64,000 bases of DNA from Micrococcales bacterium (GTDB taxonomy: Bacteria > Actinomycetota > Actinomycetes > Actinomycetales > Cellulomonadaceae). Location: positions 1 to 64,000 of the forward strand of contig WQWY01000003.1 in the NCBI GenBank assembly GCA_009785115.1. Reading direction: 5' to 3'. Both the position numbers and the translations under genes were made by a program. This document shows, in pieces, positions 24,469 through 32,748 of the stretch (position 1 is its first letter; every line of letters begins with the position of its first letter). The notes under the pieces are model-generated. The model was not told the DNA's origin and did no database searches. It saw only the letters and a program-made list of their open reading frames with translations.

Positions 24469-25568
24469 CGGGTACCTCTCCCGCACGCGTCGGCGCTGAC
24501 CTGGGCGTGCTCGGTGGCGTAGACGTGGTCGAACATGCCGGACGTGCTCGCCCGGCCCAGCGCCCGGACCTCGGTGCGCAGCTTCTCACCGAGCGCGTCG
24601 GCGGCGGTCTCGATCTCGTCGAGGAACACCTGCGGCAGCTGGCCCGACGCGGTCAGGTGAGCGTGGAGCCGGTCGATCGGGTCGCGTTCGCGCCACCGCT
24701 GCTCCTCGGCGGCGTCGCGGTAGCGCGTCGGGTCGTCGGACGTGGTGTGCGCGCCCATCCGGTAGGTGAGCGCCTCGACGAAGACCGGGCCGAGCCCGGA
24801 ACGCGCCCGCTCCAGCGCCCAACGGGTCACCGCGTAGCAGGCGACGACGTCGTTGCCGTCCACGCGCACGCTGGGGATGCCGAGCCCCGGCGCCCGGTCG
24901 GCGATGGGCACGACGGCCTGGCGCGTCGTCGGCACGGAGATCGCCCACTGGTTGTTCTGGCAGAAGAACACCAGGGGGGCGGTGTTGACCGAGGCGAACA
25001 CCATCGCCTCGTGGACGTCGCCCTGCGCGGTGGCCCCGTCACCGAAGTACACGACGACGGCGGCGTCACGCTCGGGGCGACCGGTGCCGACCAGCCCGTC
25101 ACGGGCCAGGCCCATGGCATAGCCGGTGGCGTGCAGGGTGTGAGAGCCGACGACCAGCGTGTACAGGTGGAAGCCGTGCGCGGTGGGGTCCCAGCCGCCG
25201 TGGTCGACCCCACGGAACAGCCGAAGAATCTGCGTGGCGTCCACCCCGCGCACCAGGCCCACCCCGTGCTCTCTGTAGGACGGGAACACATGATCCTGAG
25301 GACGCAGGGCGTGGGCGGAGCCGATCTGAGCGCCCTCCTGCCCCTCGGCCGGGGCGAACAGGGCGAGCTCACCCTGCCGCTGGAGGGCGGTGGCCTCCCG
25401 GTCGAACCGGCGGGCGAGCACCAGGTCCCGGTACATCGCACGCAGGGCGTCGGCGTCCAGCTCGGCGGCGTAGAGGTCGAGATCCGGGTGGGGCACACGC
25501 TCACCGGTCGTCGTGAGCATCTGGACGAGACCGACCTCGGACAGCGGACCACCTGCGTCGTCGCTCAT
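24465..25568 (-). CDS. 2-oxo acid dehydrogenase E1 component, alpha subunit
   Basis: A 367-residue E1 alpha with the thiamine diphosphate motif GDGATAQGDVHEAMVFASVNTAPLVFFCQNN, and the conserved FPSYREHGVGLVRG, TYRMGAHTTSDDPTRYR segments that include the phosphorylation-loop region. Starts at ATG 25568 behind a perfect AGGAGGT. It is first in the operon E1 alpha, E1 beta, E2. Two palindromes overlap its promoter. Confidence 0.93.
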   Translation of the reverse strand: MSDDAGGPLSEVGLVQMLTTTGERVPHPDLDLYAAELDADALRAMYRDLVLARRFDREATALQRQGELALFAPAEGQEGAQIGSAHALRPQDHVFPSYREHGVGLVRGVDATQILRLFRGVDHGGWDPTAHGFHLYTLVVGSHTLHATGYAMGLARDGLVGTGRPERDAAVVVYFGDGATAQGDVHEAMVFASVNTAPLVFFCQNNQWAISVPTTRQAVVPIADRAPGLGIPSVRVDGNDVVACYAVTRWALERARSGLGPVFVEALTYRMGAHTTSDDPTRYRDAAEEQRWRERDPIDRLHAHLTASGQLPQVFLDEIETAADALGEKLRTEVRALGRASTSGMFDHVYATEHAQVSADACGRGTR

Positions 25569-25596
25569 GCGACCTCCTCTCGACTGACCGGCCGCA

Positions 25597-25628
25597 AACC
25601 TACGCCAGCGTAGGCTACGCAACCGTAG
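25597..25628 (-). promoter_or_regulatory. Promoter with paired CTACG-N4-CGTAG palindromes
   Basis: CCTACG-CCAG-CGTAGG (25599-25614) and CTACG-CAAC-CGTAG (25615-25628) lie side by side, centres 15 bp apart. A minus-strand -10 box TAGGTT (25597-25602) is covered by the first. This is a repressor-type layout for the dehydrogenase operon. Confidence 0.65.
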
Positions 25629-25804
25629 GTAATGCTGCGGGGGCAGCGACAAGGAGCGCCCGGCGAGCTTGTCGGCTCCGCACAGGTCTCGCGCGCGCTC
25701 CCTCACCCAGCCCCACCCGGGAGCTCGCCCCCAGATCGTTCCCCTCGCGGCGAGACGACATGGCACGATACGAAAAGCCCGACAGACTCAGGGGGAGCTC
25801 ACCG

Positions 25805-27199
25805 ATGCCGTCACCCCACCCGCTCGGGGCTGGGCGAGGGAACAGCGTCCCTCCTCTGGCCAGAGCCGGGCTGCTGGAGGACGGGGAGTCGCTGGTCGCG
25901 GCCATCAACAGCGGCACCTGGGTCGAGGGTGGCCTGGCCGCGTTCTCCTTCGAGGTGAGCACCGCGAGCGCGGCCGCACCTCCGCTGGACCTGCTGGCCG
26001 AGGTCGGTCTGGGCTGGGTGGCCGACCATCTCTCGCCGCTGAGCGACTGGCTGGACGACCTCACCGGTGACGCCGAGCAGGTCCGGGCGTTCTCGACCAC
26101 CTGGGCCACCACCGCCCAGCACCTCTCGGTCGCCGCACAGGAGCTGACCCGTGCGGTCGGCGCGGACCTCGTCGACACCGCGGGCGAGACCGCTGAGGCC
26201 TATCGGACGTTCGCCGCCGACGTCGCGACCCACATCGAGGCCGTCGCCGCCTGGGCCGAGGGCATCTCGACGGGCCTGCAGATGGCCGGGACCATCGTGC
26301 AGGTGGTGCACGACCTGGTGCGCGACACCCTGACCGAGGTCGTCGAGTCGATCCTCTCCTGGGCGTCCGGCCAGGCCACGACCGGCGGGCTGGGCACCCC
26401 GAGGGTCCTCGTGCACGTCACCGCCCAGGTCGCTGCGGCGAGCGTCGAGATCGGCCCCACGGTGACCCGGCTGCTGACCTCGCTGAGAGAGCTCGGCAGG
26501 CTGCTGGACCGGCTAGAGGCTCTGCTGCGCCGGGCCAAGGCCCTGTTCGACGAGGTGCTGGACGTGAACCGGCAGACGTCGCACGGCGTCACCACCGCTC
26601 CCCAGCACACCGAGCCCCCAGCCGGCTCCACCCCTCTCGGCCCACGCCGGCTCCCTGACGTCTCCGACCTGCCGCACCCGCACGACGGCGGTGACCTCGG
26701 CGCCTGGGCCGGCGCGGTCGCGGCCCGCCACGGCAGCCTCACCCCTGACGAGGTCACGAGCCTCTACCGGTTCACCACCACCGGGCACGGCGACGCGGGG
26801 CCCCTGCCCGGAGACGCACGGGCCTCCTCCGCCGCGGCACGCGTCCAGGCGGACGTGGACCGCGCCGTGTCAGGGCTGGAGAGCCTGGCACCGGCGGCCC
26901 AGCCCACCGTGCGCGGCGTCGACCTGCCCCAGCACGTGCTGAACGGCGTCCGGCTGGGCCAGCAGTTCCCCGACCCCGCGTACCTGTCGCCCGCGACGGC
27001 GCCCCCTGTCACCGACGGTGGTGGTGGCAGCGCACGCCTCCGCATCGACGGCCGCTCCGGGGTGGACGTGAGCGTCCTGTCGCACTACAGGACGGGGGCC
27101 GAGGTGCTGTTCTCCTCGTCGGCGTACCTCGAGGTCGTCGGGCGCCACTGGAACCCGTCTGACAGGTGCTGGGACATCGACCTGAGGGAGCGGTCATGA
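25805..27199 (+). CDS. WXG100-like protein with C-terminal ADP-ribosyltransferase toxin domain
   Basis: A 464-residue predicted polymorphic toxin. The helical N-terminal half (GWVADHLSPLSDWLDDLTGDAEQVRAFSTTWATTAQHLSVAAQEL...) has the WXG100-like form of type VII secretion substrates. A Pro-rich hinge (about 275-295) leads to an ADP-ribosyltransferase fold: Arg in TVRGV (R370), the Ser motif as YLSPAT (S395), and GAEVLF with catalytic Glu 433. The first residue of the usual E/Q-x-E turn is Gly 431, so the target or activity may differ from arginine-specific enzymes. ATG 25805 has AGGGGGA about 9 nt upstream. No ESX machinery lies in the window. The next gene, 16 bp on, encodes a second ART-like protein. 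Confidence 0.68.
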   Translation: MPSPHPLGAGRGNSVPPLARAGLLEDGESLVAAINSGTWVEGGLAAFSFEVSTASAAAPPLDLLAEVGLGWVADHLSPLSDWLDDLTGDAEQVRAFSTTWATTAQHLSVAAQELTRAVGADLVDTAGETAEAYRTFAADVATHIEAVAAWAEGISTGLQMAGTIVQVVHDLVRDTLTEVVESILSWASGQATTGGLGTPRVLVHVTAQVAAASVEIGPTVTRLLTSLRELGRLLDRLEALLRRAKALFDEVLDVNRQTSHGVTTAPQHTEPPAGSTPLGPRRLPDVSDLPHPHDGGDLGAWAGAVAARHGSLTPDEVTSLYRFTTTGHGDAGPLPGDARASSAAARVQADVDRAVSGLESLAPAAQPTVRGVDLPQHVLNGVRLGQQFPDPAYLSPATAPPVTDGGGGSARLRIDGRSGVDVSVLSHYRTGAEVLFSSSAYLEVVGRHWNPSDRCWDIDLRERS

Positions 27200-27215
27200 C
27201 GGACCGGAGCCGCCG

Positions 27216-27716
27216 ATGAGCGGGCCAGAACAGCTCTTGGACGCCCTCGGCAAGCTGCCGGCCGTCGGCGGGGTCGCCGCACGCGGCCTGGCCGACGTAC
27301 CAGGGTCGGTGCCGCCGATGAGCGTGCTCACCGGTGTGCTCTCCGCGTCGCGCGACGTGCGGGTGGCGACAGAGAACCTCACCTCGCGCTGCCTCCTGGT
27401 GCTCCTGGTACGCACCGGTCGGGAGGTCTCGGCGCTGTCGCGGCACCCCGACGAGGCTGAGGTGCTGCTCCTGCCAGGGTCGCTGTGGAAGCGGCTGCCC
27501 GACCTGACCCCGCACGGCTCCCCCCTGCCCGTGGTGGTGCTCGAAGAGGTGGACCCCGCCGGGTACAGCCCCCCGGAGGGCTGGCCGACGACCCTGGCCG
27601 ACCTCACCGAGCACCTGGCGGTGATGCTGCGCACCGCCCAGCGGGCCGACCCGGTGCCGGTCTCCCGACCCGGCACCTTCTCCGGCCCCTGGCCAGCCCT
27701 CCCCACGTCCGTCTGA
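27216..27716 (+). CDS. Compact ADP-ribosyltransferase-like protein
   Basis: A 166-residue protein matching the core of exoenzyme-type mono-ADP-ribosyltransferases: EQLLDALGKLPAVGGVAARGL with Arg 23, VLSAS with Ser 43/Ser 45, and SRHPDEAEVLLLPGS with the E80-x-E82 pair. The R-S-ExE triad therefore looks complete, unlike the upstream toxin. It lacks a signal peptide and the WXG100-like region. It might be an orphan toxin module left by cassette exchange, a partner enzyme, or an immunity-related decoy; the last is least likely with the triad intact. Assignment is from motif order, not from a search. Confidence 0.55.
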   Translation: MSGPEQLLDALGKLPAVGGVAARGLADVPGSVPPMSVLTGVLSASRDVRVATENLTSRCLLVLLVRTGREVSALSRHPDEAEVLLLPGSLWKRLPDLTPHGSPLPVVVLEEVDPAGYSPPEGWPTTLADLTEHLAVMLRTAQRADPVPVSRPGTFSGPWPALPTSV

Positions 27717-27807
27717 CCTCTGGCGCCTTCCCGGGCCGCGGAAGATGGCTCCGCGGGCGATAGGGTGACGGGCATCATCAGACCGTCTCTAGCGCTGAGA
27801 GCCGTGA

Positions 27808-28440
27808 ATGTCCGCTGACAAGGCACTGTCCTGGTTCTACTGCGAGGAGATCGTCGCCGAGGACGACGTCGTCATGGACGCCCGGGAGCGTGCCGAGCAC
27901 CTCGGTTGTGAGCCTGTGACGCCCGCGACCGGGGCCACGCTGGGGGTGCTCGCCGCGACGGCGCGCGCCCGCGCCGTGGTCGAGATCGGCACCGGCACCG
28001 GGGTCGCCTCGCTGTACCTGCTGCGGGGCATGCCTGACGACGGGGTGCTGACCACCATCGACGTCGAGGTCGAGCACCAGCGCGCGGCGAAGCAGGCGTT
28101 CACCGAGGCCGGGGTGCGCCCCACCCGGGTGCGGGCCATCTGCGGCCTCGCTGACGAGGTGCTCCCCCGGCTCACCGACGCCGCCTACGACGTGGTGGTG
28201 GTCGACGCCGACGTCGAGAACCAGGCGCTCTACGCGCAGCACGCCGTGCGTCTGCTGCGCCGTGGCGGCACGCTCGTGGTCAACCACGCCCTGTGGCGCG
28301 ACCAGGTGGCCGACCCGACCCGCCGCGACGAGCAGACCGTCGCCGTGCGCGAGCTCGACCACGCCCTGCGCGTCGACGAGAGGCTGGACGTCGCCCTGCT
28401 GCCCGTCGGTGACGGGCTCCTGCTCGCCGTCAGGCGCTGA
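27808..28440 (+). CDS. O-methyltransferase (family 3, class I SAM-dependent)
   Basis: A 210-residue cytosolic methyltransferase. The SAM-binding motif VVEIGTGTGVASLYLLRGMPDDGVLTTIDVE and the downstream YDVVVVDADVENQALYAQHAVRLLRRGGTLVVNHALW place it in the small O-methyltransferase family common in actinobacteria. Its substrate is unknown; relatives methylate catechols or phenolics. A -10-like TAGGGT occurs near 27761-27766, upstream of ATG 27808. Confidence 0.85.
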   Translation: MSADKALSWFYCEEIVAEDDVVMDARERAEHLGCEPVTPATGATLGVLAATARARAVVEIGTGTGVASLYLLRGMPDDGVLTTIDVEVEHQRAAKQAFTEAGVRPTRVRAICGLADEVLPRLTDAAYDVVVVDADVENQALYAQHAVRLLRRGGTLVVNHALWRDQVADPTRRDEQTVAVRELDHALRVDERLDVALLPVGDGLLLAVRR

Positions 28441-28510
28441 CTCTCGCTGTCAGGCGCGGCAGCACGGGCACGGGTCGCCGGCGACGGTCACGTCCAGGGA
28501 CAGGCCTGGC

Positions 28511-30106
28511 TCAGAGGTTGACGGCCGGGTCGCTGAGCAGCGCCAGCAGCAGCCGGACGCCGTAGCCGGTCGCGCCCTCGGGCACCTCGTCCCGGGTCTC
28601 GGTGCTGCGGGCTGGGCCGGCGATGTCCAGGTGGGCCCACGGCACCCCGGCGGCGAAGCGGCGCAACATCAGCGCGGCGTGCACCGCACCGGCACCGGCC
28701 CGAGGGTCGCTGCTCTCTTGGCGGACGTCGGCGATCTCGGAGTCGAGGTTCTGCTCGTAGTCCTCGACCAGGGGCATCCGCCACACAGGCTCTCCGGCGG
28801 CCGTCCCGGCGGCCAGCACGGCGTCAGCCAGGGCGTCGTCGTCGCTGAACAGGGCACCCAGCCGCGAGCCGAGCGCGACCTTGGCCGCCCCGGTCAGGGT
28901 GGCGACGTCGATGATGACGTCCGGGTCCAGGGTCTGGGCGGCCCAGTCCAGGGCGTCGGCCAGCACCAGCCGTCCCTCGGCGTCGGTGTTGCTCACCTCG
29001 ACCGTGCGGCCCCCGTGGATGGTGAGCACGTCGCCAGGACGGTAGGAGGAGCCGCCGAGGTGGTTCTCAGCCAGAGGCAGCAGCGCGGTGACCCGGTACG
29101 GCACCCCGAGGCGCGCCGCCCCGAGCACGGTGGCCAGCACGACGGCAGCCCCTGCCATGTCGGTCTTCATGGTGACCATCGACTCGCGCGGCTTCAGCGA
29201 GATGCCGCCGGTGTCGAAGGTGACCCCCTTGCCGACCAGCACGACGTGCCGGGCGGCCGTCATGTGGTCGCACGCAGAGGTGACACGGACCAGGCGCGGG
29301 CCGTCCGCTGACCCGCCACCGACCGCGAGCAGACCACCGAAACCCTCGGCTACCAGGCGCTGGCGCCCCAGCACCTCGACCTCCAGCCCCGCCGTCTTCG
29401 CCCGGCGTGAGGCCTGGGCCGCGAGCCAGGCGGGGTTCTTGGTGCTCGGCGGGGTCGCCGTCAGGTCGCGGGCCAGCCAGGTGAGCTCGGCGACGACGCG
29501 CGCCGTCTCCACGGCGGTGCCGGCACGGGAGCCGTCCGCCCCGAGCAGCACCAGCGCGGGGGTCTTCTTGGGCTCAGGCTTCTGCTTGGTGCCAGGGACG
29601 CGCAGCGGCTGGTAGGCACCGAGCAGGTAGCCCTCGGTGAAGGCCCGCACCGCCTCGGCCTCACCAGAGGCCGACCCCGCGCCGCGAGCGGCGACGGTGG
29701 TGGCGACACGGCCCAGGCCACGACCGGCACGGGCGAGGGCGGCGCCAGCACGGCGCAGGTCAGCGGGAGAGGCAGAGCCGATACCGACCAGCACCACCCG
29801 GGTCGGCAGGCCGTCCCACGGCAGGTGCACCGCGGAACCGACAGCCCGGGGCAGCTGGACGACGTGCGCCTCACCGGCCGCACCGGTCAGGCCCGCGCGC
29901 TCGGCCAGCTCGGCCAGGTCGATGCCGAACCTCGCCGCGGCCTGCGCCGTGCCCGGCCCGGGTGTCAGGTGGTCGTCGCCCGCGACGGCAGGGGCGACAG
30001 GGACGGCGAGCGCGTCGATGGTGCCCGACGTCAGCGTGGGCAGGTCGGCGACATCACCACCGACCAGGGTGACCGACGGGAGGGCCGTCGAGGACGAGAG
30101 GCGCAC
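28511..30106 (-). CDS. pepA: Leucyl aminopeptidase (M17)
   Basis: A 531-residue cytosolic zinc/manganese aminopeptidase that releases N-terminal amino acids. The M17 metal and catalytic motifs are present: VLVGKGVTFDTGGISLKP, MKTDMAGAA, and the signature VSNTDAEGRLVLADAL, followed by DVATLTGAAKVALG. The N-terminal 190 residues are the variable macro-like domain. It starts at GTG 30106, directly abutting the DUF3117 stop (TGAGTG), so the two genes form one transcript. Confidence 0.95.
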   Translation of the reverse strand: MRLSSSTALPSVTLVGGDVADLPTLTSGTIDALAVPVAPAVAGDDHLTPGPGTAQAAARFGIDLAELAERAGLTGAAGEAHVVQLPRAVGSAVHLPWDGLPTRVVLVGIGSASPADLRRAGAALARAGRGLGRVATTVAARGAGSASGEAEAVRAFTEGYLLGAYQPLRVPGTKQKPEPKKTPALVLLGADGSRAGTAVETARVVAELTWLARDLTATPPSTKNPAWLAAQASRRAKTAGLEVEVLGRQRLVAEGFGGLLAVGGGSADGPRLVRVTSACDHMTAARHVVLVGKGVTFDTGGISLKPRESMVTMKTDMAGAAVVLATVLGAARLGVPYRVTALLPLAENHLGGSSYRPGDVLTIHGGRTVEVSNTDAEGRLVLADALDWAAQTLDPDVIIDVATLTGAAKVALGSRLGALFSDDDALADAVLAAGTAAGEPVWRMPLVEDYEQNLDSEIADVRQESSDPRAGAGAVHAALMLRRFAAGVPWAHLDIAGPARSTETRDEVPEGATGYGVRLLLALLSDPAVNL

Positions 30107-30316
30107 TCAGTCGTCGGCAGGCAGGTCAGCGGCAGGGGGCGGGACGGGGGGGCCAGCCACAGCCGTGAGCTTGGCACCCAGGTCGGCGGCCTCGTCGGCC
30201 TTGAGCTCGACGACCAGGCGACCGCCGCCCTCCAGCGGGACGCGCATGACGATGCCGCGGCCTTCCTTGGTGACCTCCATGGGGCCGTCGCCGGTCCTCG
30301 GCTTCATCGCGGCCAT
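30107..30316 (-). CDS. DUF3117 small protein
   Basis: A 69-residue protein with the characteristic actinobacterial DUF3117 sequence MAAMKPRTGDGPMEVTKEGRGIVMRVPLEGG... followed by RLVVELKADEAADLGAKL. The family is normally about 55 residues; here a Pro/Ala/Asp tail of some 17 residues is added. ATG 30316 has AAGGAGAG at about 8 nt. Function is unknown. It precedes pepA without a gap. Confidence 0.88.
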   Translation of the reverse strand: MAAMKPRTGDGPMEVTKEGRGIVMRVPLEGGGRLVVELKADEAADLGAKLTAVAGPPVPPPAADLPADD

Positions 30317-30554
30317 CGCCGGCTCTCCTTCAGCTGGAACGTCAGGTTCGTCCCCGCGCGAGCGTCGTCGAGGCGACACGGCTGCGGGGACCGTGCTCAT
30401 TTTAGGGCACTCCGCGTCTCGCGGGCGTGTTTCGCGGGTCTGTGCACGAGCGAGGCGCCTCCGGAACGCTCGCAGAAGACGCGGAGACCACAGGCCCGCA
30501 CGTGCTCGCGAGGCACGCGGCGGCCCACGAGGCACCACGACGACCGGCCTCAGG

Positions 30555-31802
30555 TCACGGCGGCCAGTCCCCGGCGGGGTTGAACAGCCAGATCTGACGC
30601 ACCCACAGCACCTGGAGCGCGAGCATCGCGACGAGCACCCCCGCCAGCCACGCCCGCCTGGCCCACGCCCGACCGGTCACCAGGCCGGCGGTGATCGTGC
30701 CCATCGGGAAGGCGAGCAGCAAGAACCGGGCCAAGGACGACCCGGGCTCCACCACCGCGACGATGTAGCCGAGATACCCCGCCGACCAGGCGTGCAGCTC
30801 GGGGCCGAGGCGCCACGCGGACCGCGACACCAGCAGCGCGACCACCAGCCCGAACCCTGCCATCAGCGCCGGGACGGCCCAGGGGCCGAGCCAGAACTCT
30901 GGCACCCAGGTCCAGCTGACGAACGGGGTGGTCGAGCGCGAGCCGCGCCAGGCCTCCTGGGTGAGCAGGTAGCCGTCTGGCACCCCGGTGACCCTCCCGG
31001 TCAGCCACGGCCAGACAAGCCCCGAGAGCACCGCGACCACGCCGAGACCGGTCACCTGGGCGACCTGCCACCGGTCGAACCGCTCCCCTCGCCGTCGGGC
31101 CTGCCACCGGACCAGCGCGTGGACGACGACCACGACCACCATCGGGAGCGCCACGGCCCGGGTGAACCCGAGCGCGACCATCAGCACAGCGGCGAGCGCG
31201 TACTGGCGGCGCACCATCGCCCACAGCGTCGCGGCGACGAGCAGCAGCGCCAACGACTCGGTGTAGGCGGCCTGGAGCACCGCGGCGGGCGGGAACGCGC
31301 AGACGAGCGCGACCGTCGCGAGCGGCAGGCCCGGCCACGCCTCGACCGCGCGCGGCGCCCCCTCGGTGACCACCCGGTGCACCACCAGCACGGCCAGGGC
31401 GCCCAGCACCGTGGCGACCAGCGGCGCCACGACCACCCAGGTGCCGCCCGTGACCTCCATCACCGCCCGCACCAGCCCCGGGAACGCCGGGAAGAACGCC
31501 CACGCGTTCTGCTGCACCAGCCCGTCGGCACCGACCGGGAGCTCGGCCGGGTACCCCTGCTCGGCGATCTGCCGGTACCACGACCCGTCGAACATGTACC
31601 CGACGTAGTCGAGGTACGACGGTGAGGCCGGGGTCCACGCGCTGGCCTCCTGGAGCCGCGCGACCCAGACGAAGACCCCGACGAGCCAGGCACGGCTGAC
31701 CGCATAGACGCCCAGGGTCTGCGCCCACCACGGCCAGCCGCGCGGGTCCCAGCGAGCGGGCGCGGGCCGGGGGCTGGCCTGGGCCGGGGAGGGTTCGTTC
31801 AC
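30555..31802 (-). CDS. Polytopic membrane protein, PIG-V-like mannosyltransferase
   Basis: A 415-residue integral membrane protein with about nine or ten hydrophobic helices. The early extracytoplasmic loop has FDGSWYRQIAEQGYP and WAFFPAFPGLVR, and later AYTESLALLL, all typical of the actinobacterial PIG-V/GT-C-like group. Such proteins are thought to add mannose from a polyprenyl donor to surface glycans or proteins. The start ATG 31802 overlaps the LOG-family gene stop by four bases. The acidic Asp of the FD motif fits the GT-C catalytic site. Substrate unproven. Confidence 0.7.
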   Translation of the reverse strand: MNEPSPAQASPRPAPARWDPRGWPWWAQTLGVYAVSRAWLVGVFVWVARLQEASAWTPASPSYLDYVGYMFDGSWYRQIAEQGYPAELPVGADGLVQQNAWAFFPAFPGLVRAVMEVTGGTWVVVAPLVATVLGALAVLVVHRVVTEGAPRAVEAWPGLPLATVALVCAFPPAAVLQAAYTESLALLLVAATLWAMVRRQYALAAVLMVALGFTRAVALPMVVVVVVHALVRWQARRRGERFDRWQVAQVTGLGVVAVLSGLVWPWLTGRVTGVPDGYLLTQEAWRGSRSTTPFVSWTWVPEFWLGPWAVPALMAGFGLVVALLVSRSAWRLGPELHAWSAGYLGYIVAVVEPGSSLARFLLLAFPMGTITAGLVTGRAWARRAWLAGVLVAMLALQVLWVRQIWLFNPAGDWPP

Positions 31803-32641
31803 CAGGTCTCGGCAGGCCCTGCCTGCTCGGGGCTCGTCTGCGCGGAGCCGCTCTGCCCGCCGGCCGTGTGCACCGTCACCTTCTCCGCGACCTCGGCGCG
31901 CAGCTGCTCACCGCGCCGCACCACGATCTCCACGGCCTCGTCGGGGTCGTCGGTGACCGACAGCAGGTCCATGTCCAGCGGCGCGATCATCTCGGCCCCG
32001 GCCACCTGCTCGCGCAGCCAGTCCAGCAGCCCGTCCCAGTACGACGAGCGCATCAGCACGATGGGGAACTCGGTGACCTTGTGCGTCTGCACCAGGGTGA
32101 GGGCCTCGAACAGCTCGTCCAGCGTGCCGAAGCCGCCCGGCAGCACCACGAAACCCTCGGAGTACTTGAGGAACATGGTCTTGCGGACGAAGAAGTACCG
32201 GAAGTTGATGCCCAGGTTGACCCACGGGTTCATGCCCTGCTCGAAGGGCAGCTCGATACCGAGCCCGACCGACAGCCCGCCGGCCTCTGACGCCCCCCGG
32301 TTGGCGGCCTCCATGACCCCCGGCCCACCGCCGGTGAGGACGCCGTAGCCTGCCTCGACCAGACCCCGCGCGACGGCCCGGCCCATCTCGTAGTCCGGCG
32401 AGCCCTCGGTGATCCGGGCCGAGCCGAACACGCTCACAGCGGCCCCGACCTCGGCGAGCGCCCCGAAGCCCTCGACGAACTCGCTCTGGATGCGCATCAC
32501 CCGCCACGGGTCCTCGTGCAGCCACGCCGCACCCTCCGAGGGTGCGAGCAGCCGCTGGTCAGAGGTCGTCTTGGGGATCAGGCGCCCGCGCAGCAGCACA
32601 GGGCCGCGACGGTACTCGGGGGACGGAGAGCGTTGAGCCAC
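31799..32641 (-). CDS. LOG-family protein (cytokinin riboside phosphoribohydrolase-like)
   Basis: A 280-residue Rossmann-fold protein of the TIGR00730/LOG group, with the signature motifs VLTGGGPGVMEAANRGA and PGGFGTLDELFEALTLVQ, which hold the substrate phosphate and catalytic Arg/Glu. LOG enzymes split nucleoside monophosphates into base and ribose-5-phosphate. GTG 32641 is chosen because a -10 box (TACGCT) lies 6 nt upstream, a leaderless layout repeated in this genome; GTG 32695 would add 18 residues and lie upstream of that box. Confidence 0.85.
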   Translation of the reverse strand: MAQRSPSPEYRRGPVLLRGRLIPKTTSDQRLLAPSEGAAWLHEDPWRVMRIQSEFVEGFGALAEVGAAVSVFGSARITEGSPDYEMGRAVARGLVEAGYGVLTGGGPGVMEAANRGASEAGGLSVGLGIELPFEQGMNPWVNLGINFRYFFVRKTMFLKYSEGFVVLPGGFGTLDELFEALTLVQTHKVTEFPIVLMRSSYWDGLLDWLREQVAGAEMIAPLDMDLLSVTDDPDEAVEIVVRRGEQLRAEVAEKVTVHTAGGQSGSAQTSPEQAGPAETW

Positions 32642-32647
32642 GTCGTC

Positions 32648-32653
32648 AGCGTA
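32648..32653 (-). promoter_or_regulatory. Leaderless -10 box of the LOG-family gene
   Basis: TACGCT on the minus strand, 6 nt before GTG 32641. Confidence 0.5.
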
Positions 32654-32735
32654 CGACCCACGGGGTGAGGCGTCGCCCACAGACGCGCGCGTCACGGCCC
32701 CGGGGATATGACAAGAGCCCCGACCTGGGGGCGGC

Positions 32736-32741
32736 TAGGGT
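32736..32741 (+). promoter_or_regulatory. Leaderless -10 box of dapD
   Basis: TAGGGT, 7 nt before ATG 32749. No ribosome-binding site lies in between, in keeping with leaderless initiation. Confidence 0.6.
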
Positions 32742-32748
32742 TTCCCCT

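Noticed and set aside
27199..27216. A frameshift splitting one ART toxin into two genes
   Set aside because: Each protein has its own Arg, Ser and Glu motifs in order, so the second is a separate ART unit and not the missing end of the first.
29637..31625. A 662-codon plus-strand frame opposite pepA and the PIG-V-like gene
   Set aside because: The composition is typical of an antisense shadow, and two well-supported genes lie on the opposite strand.
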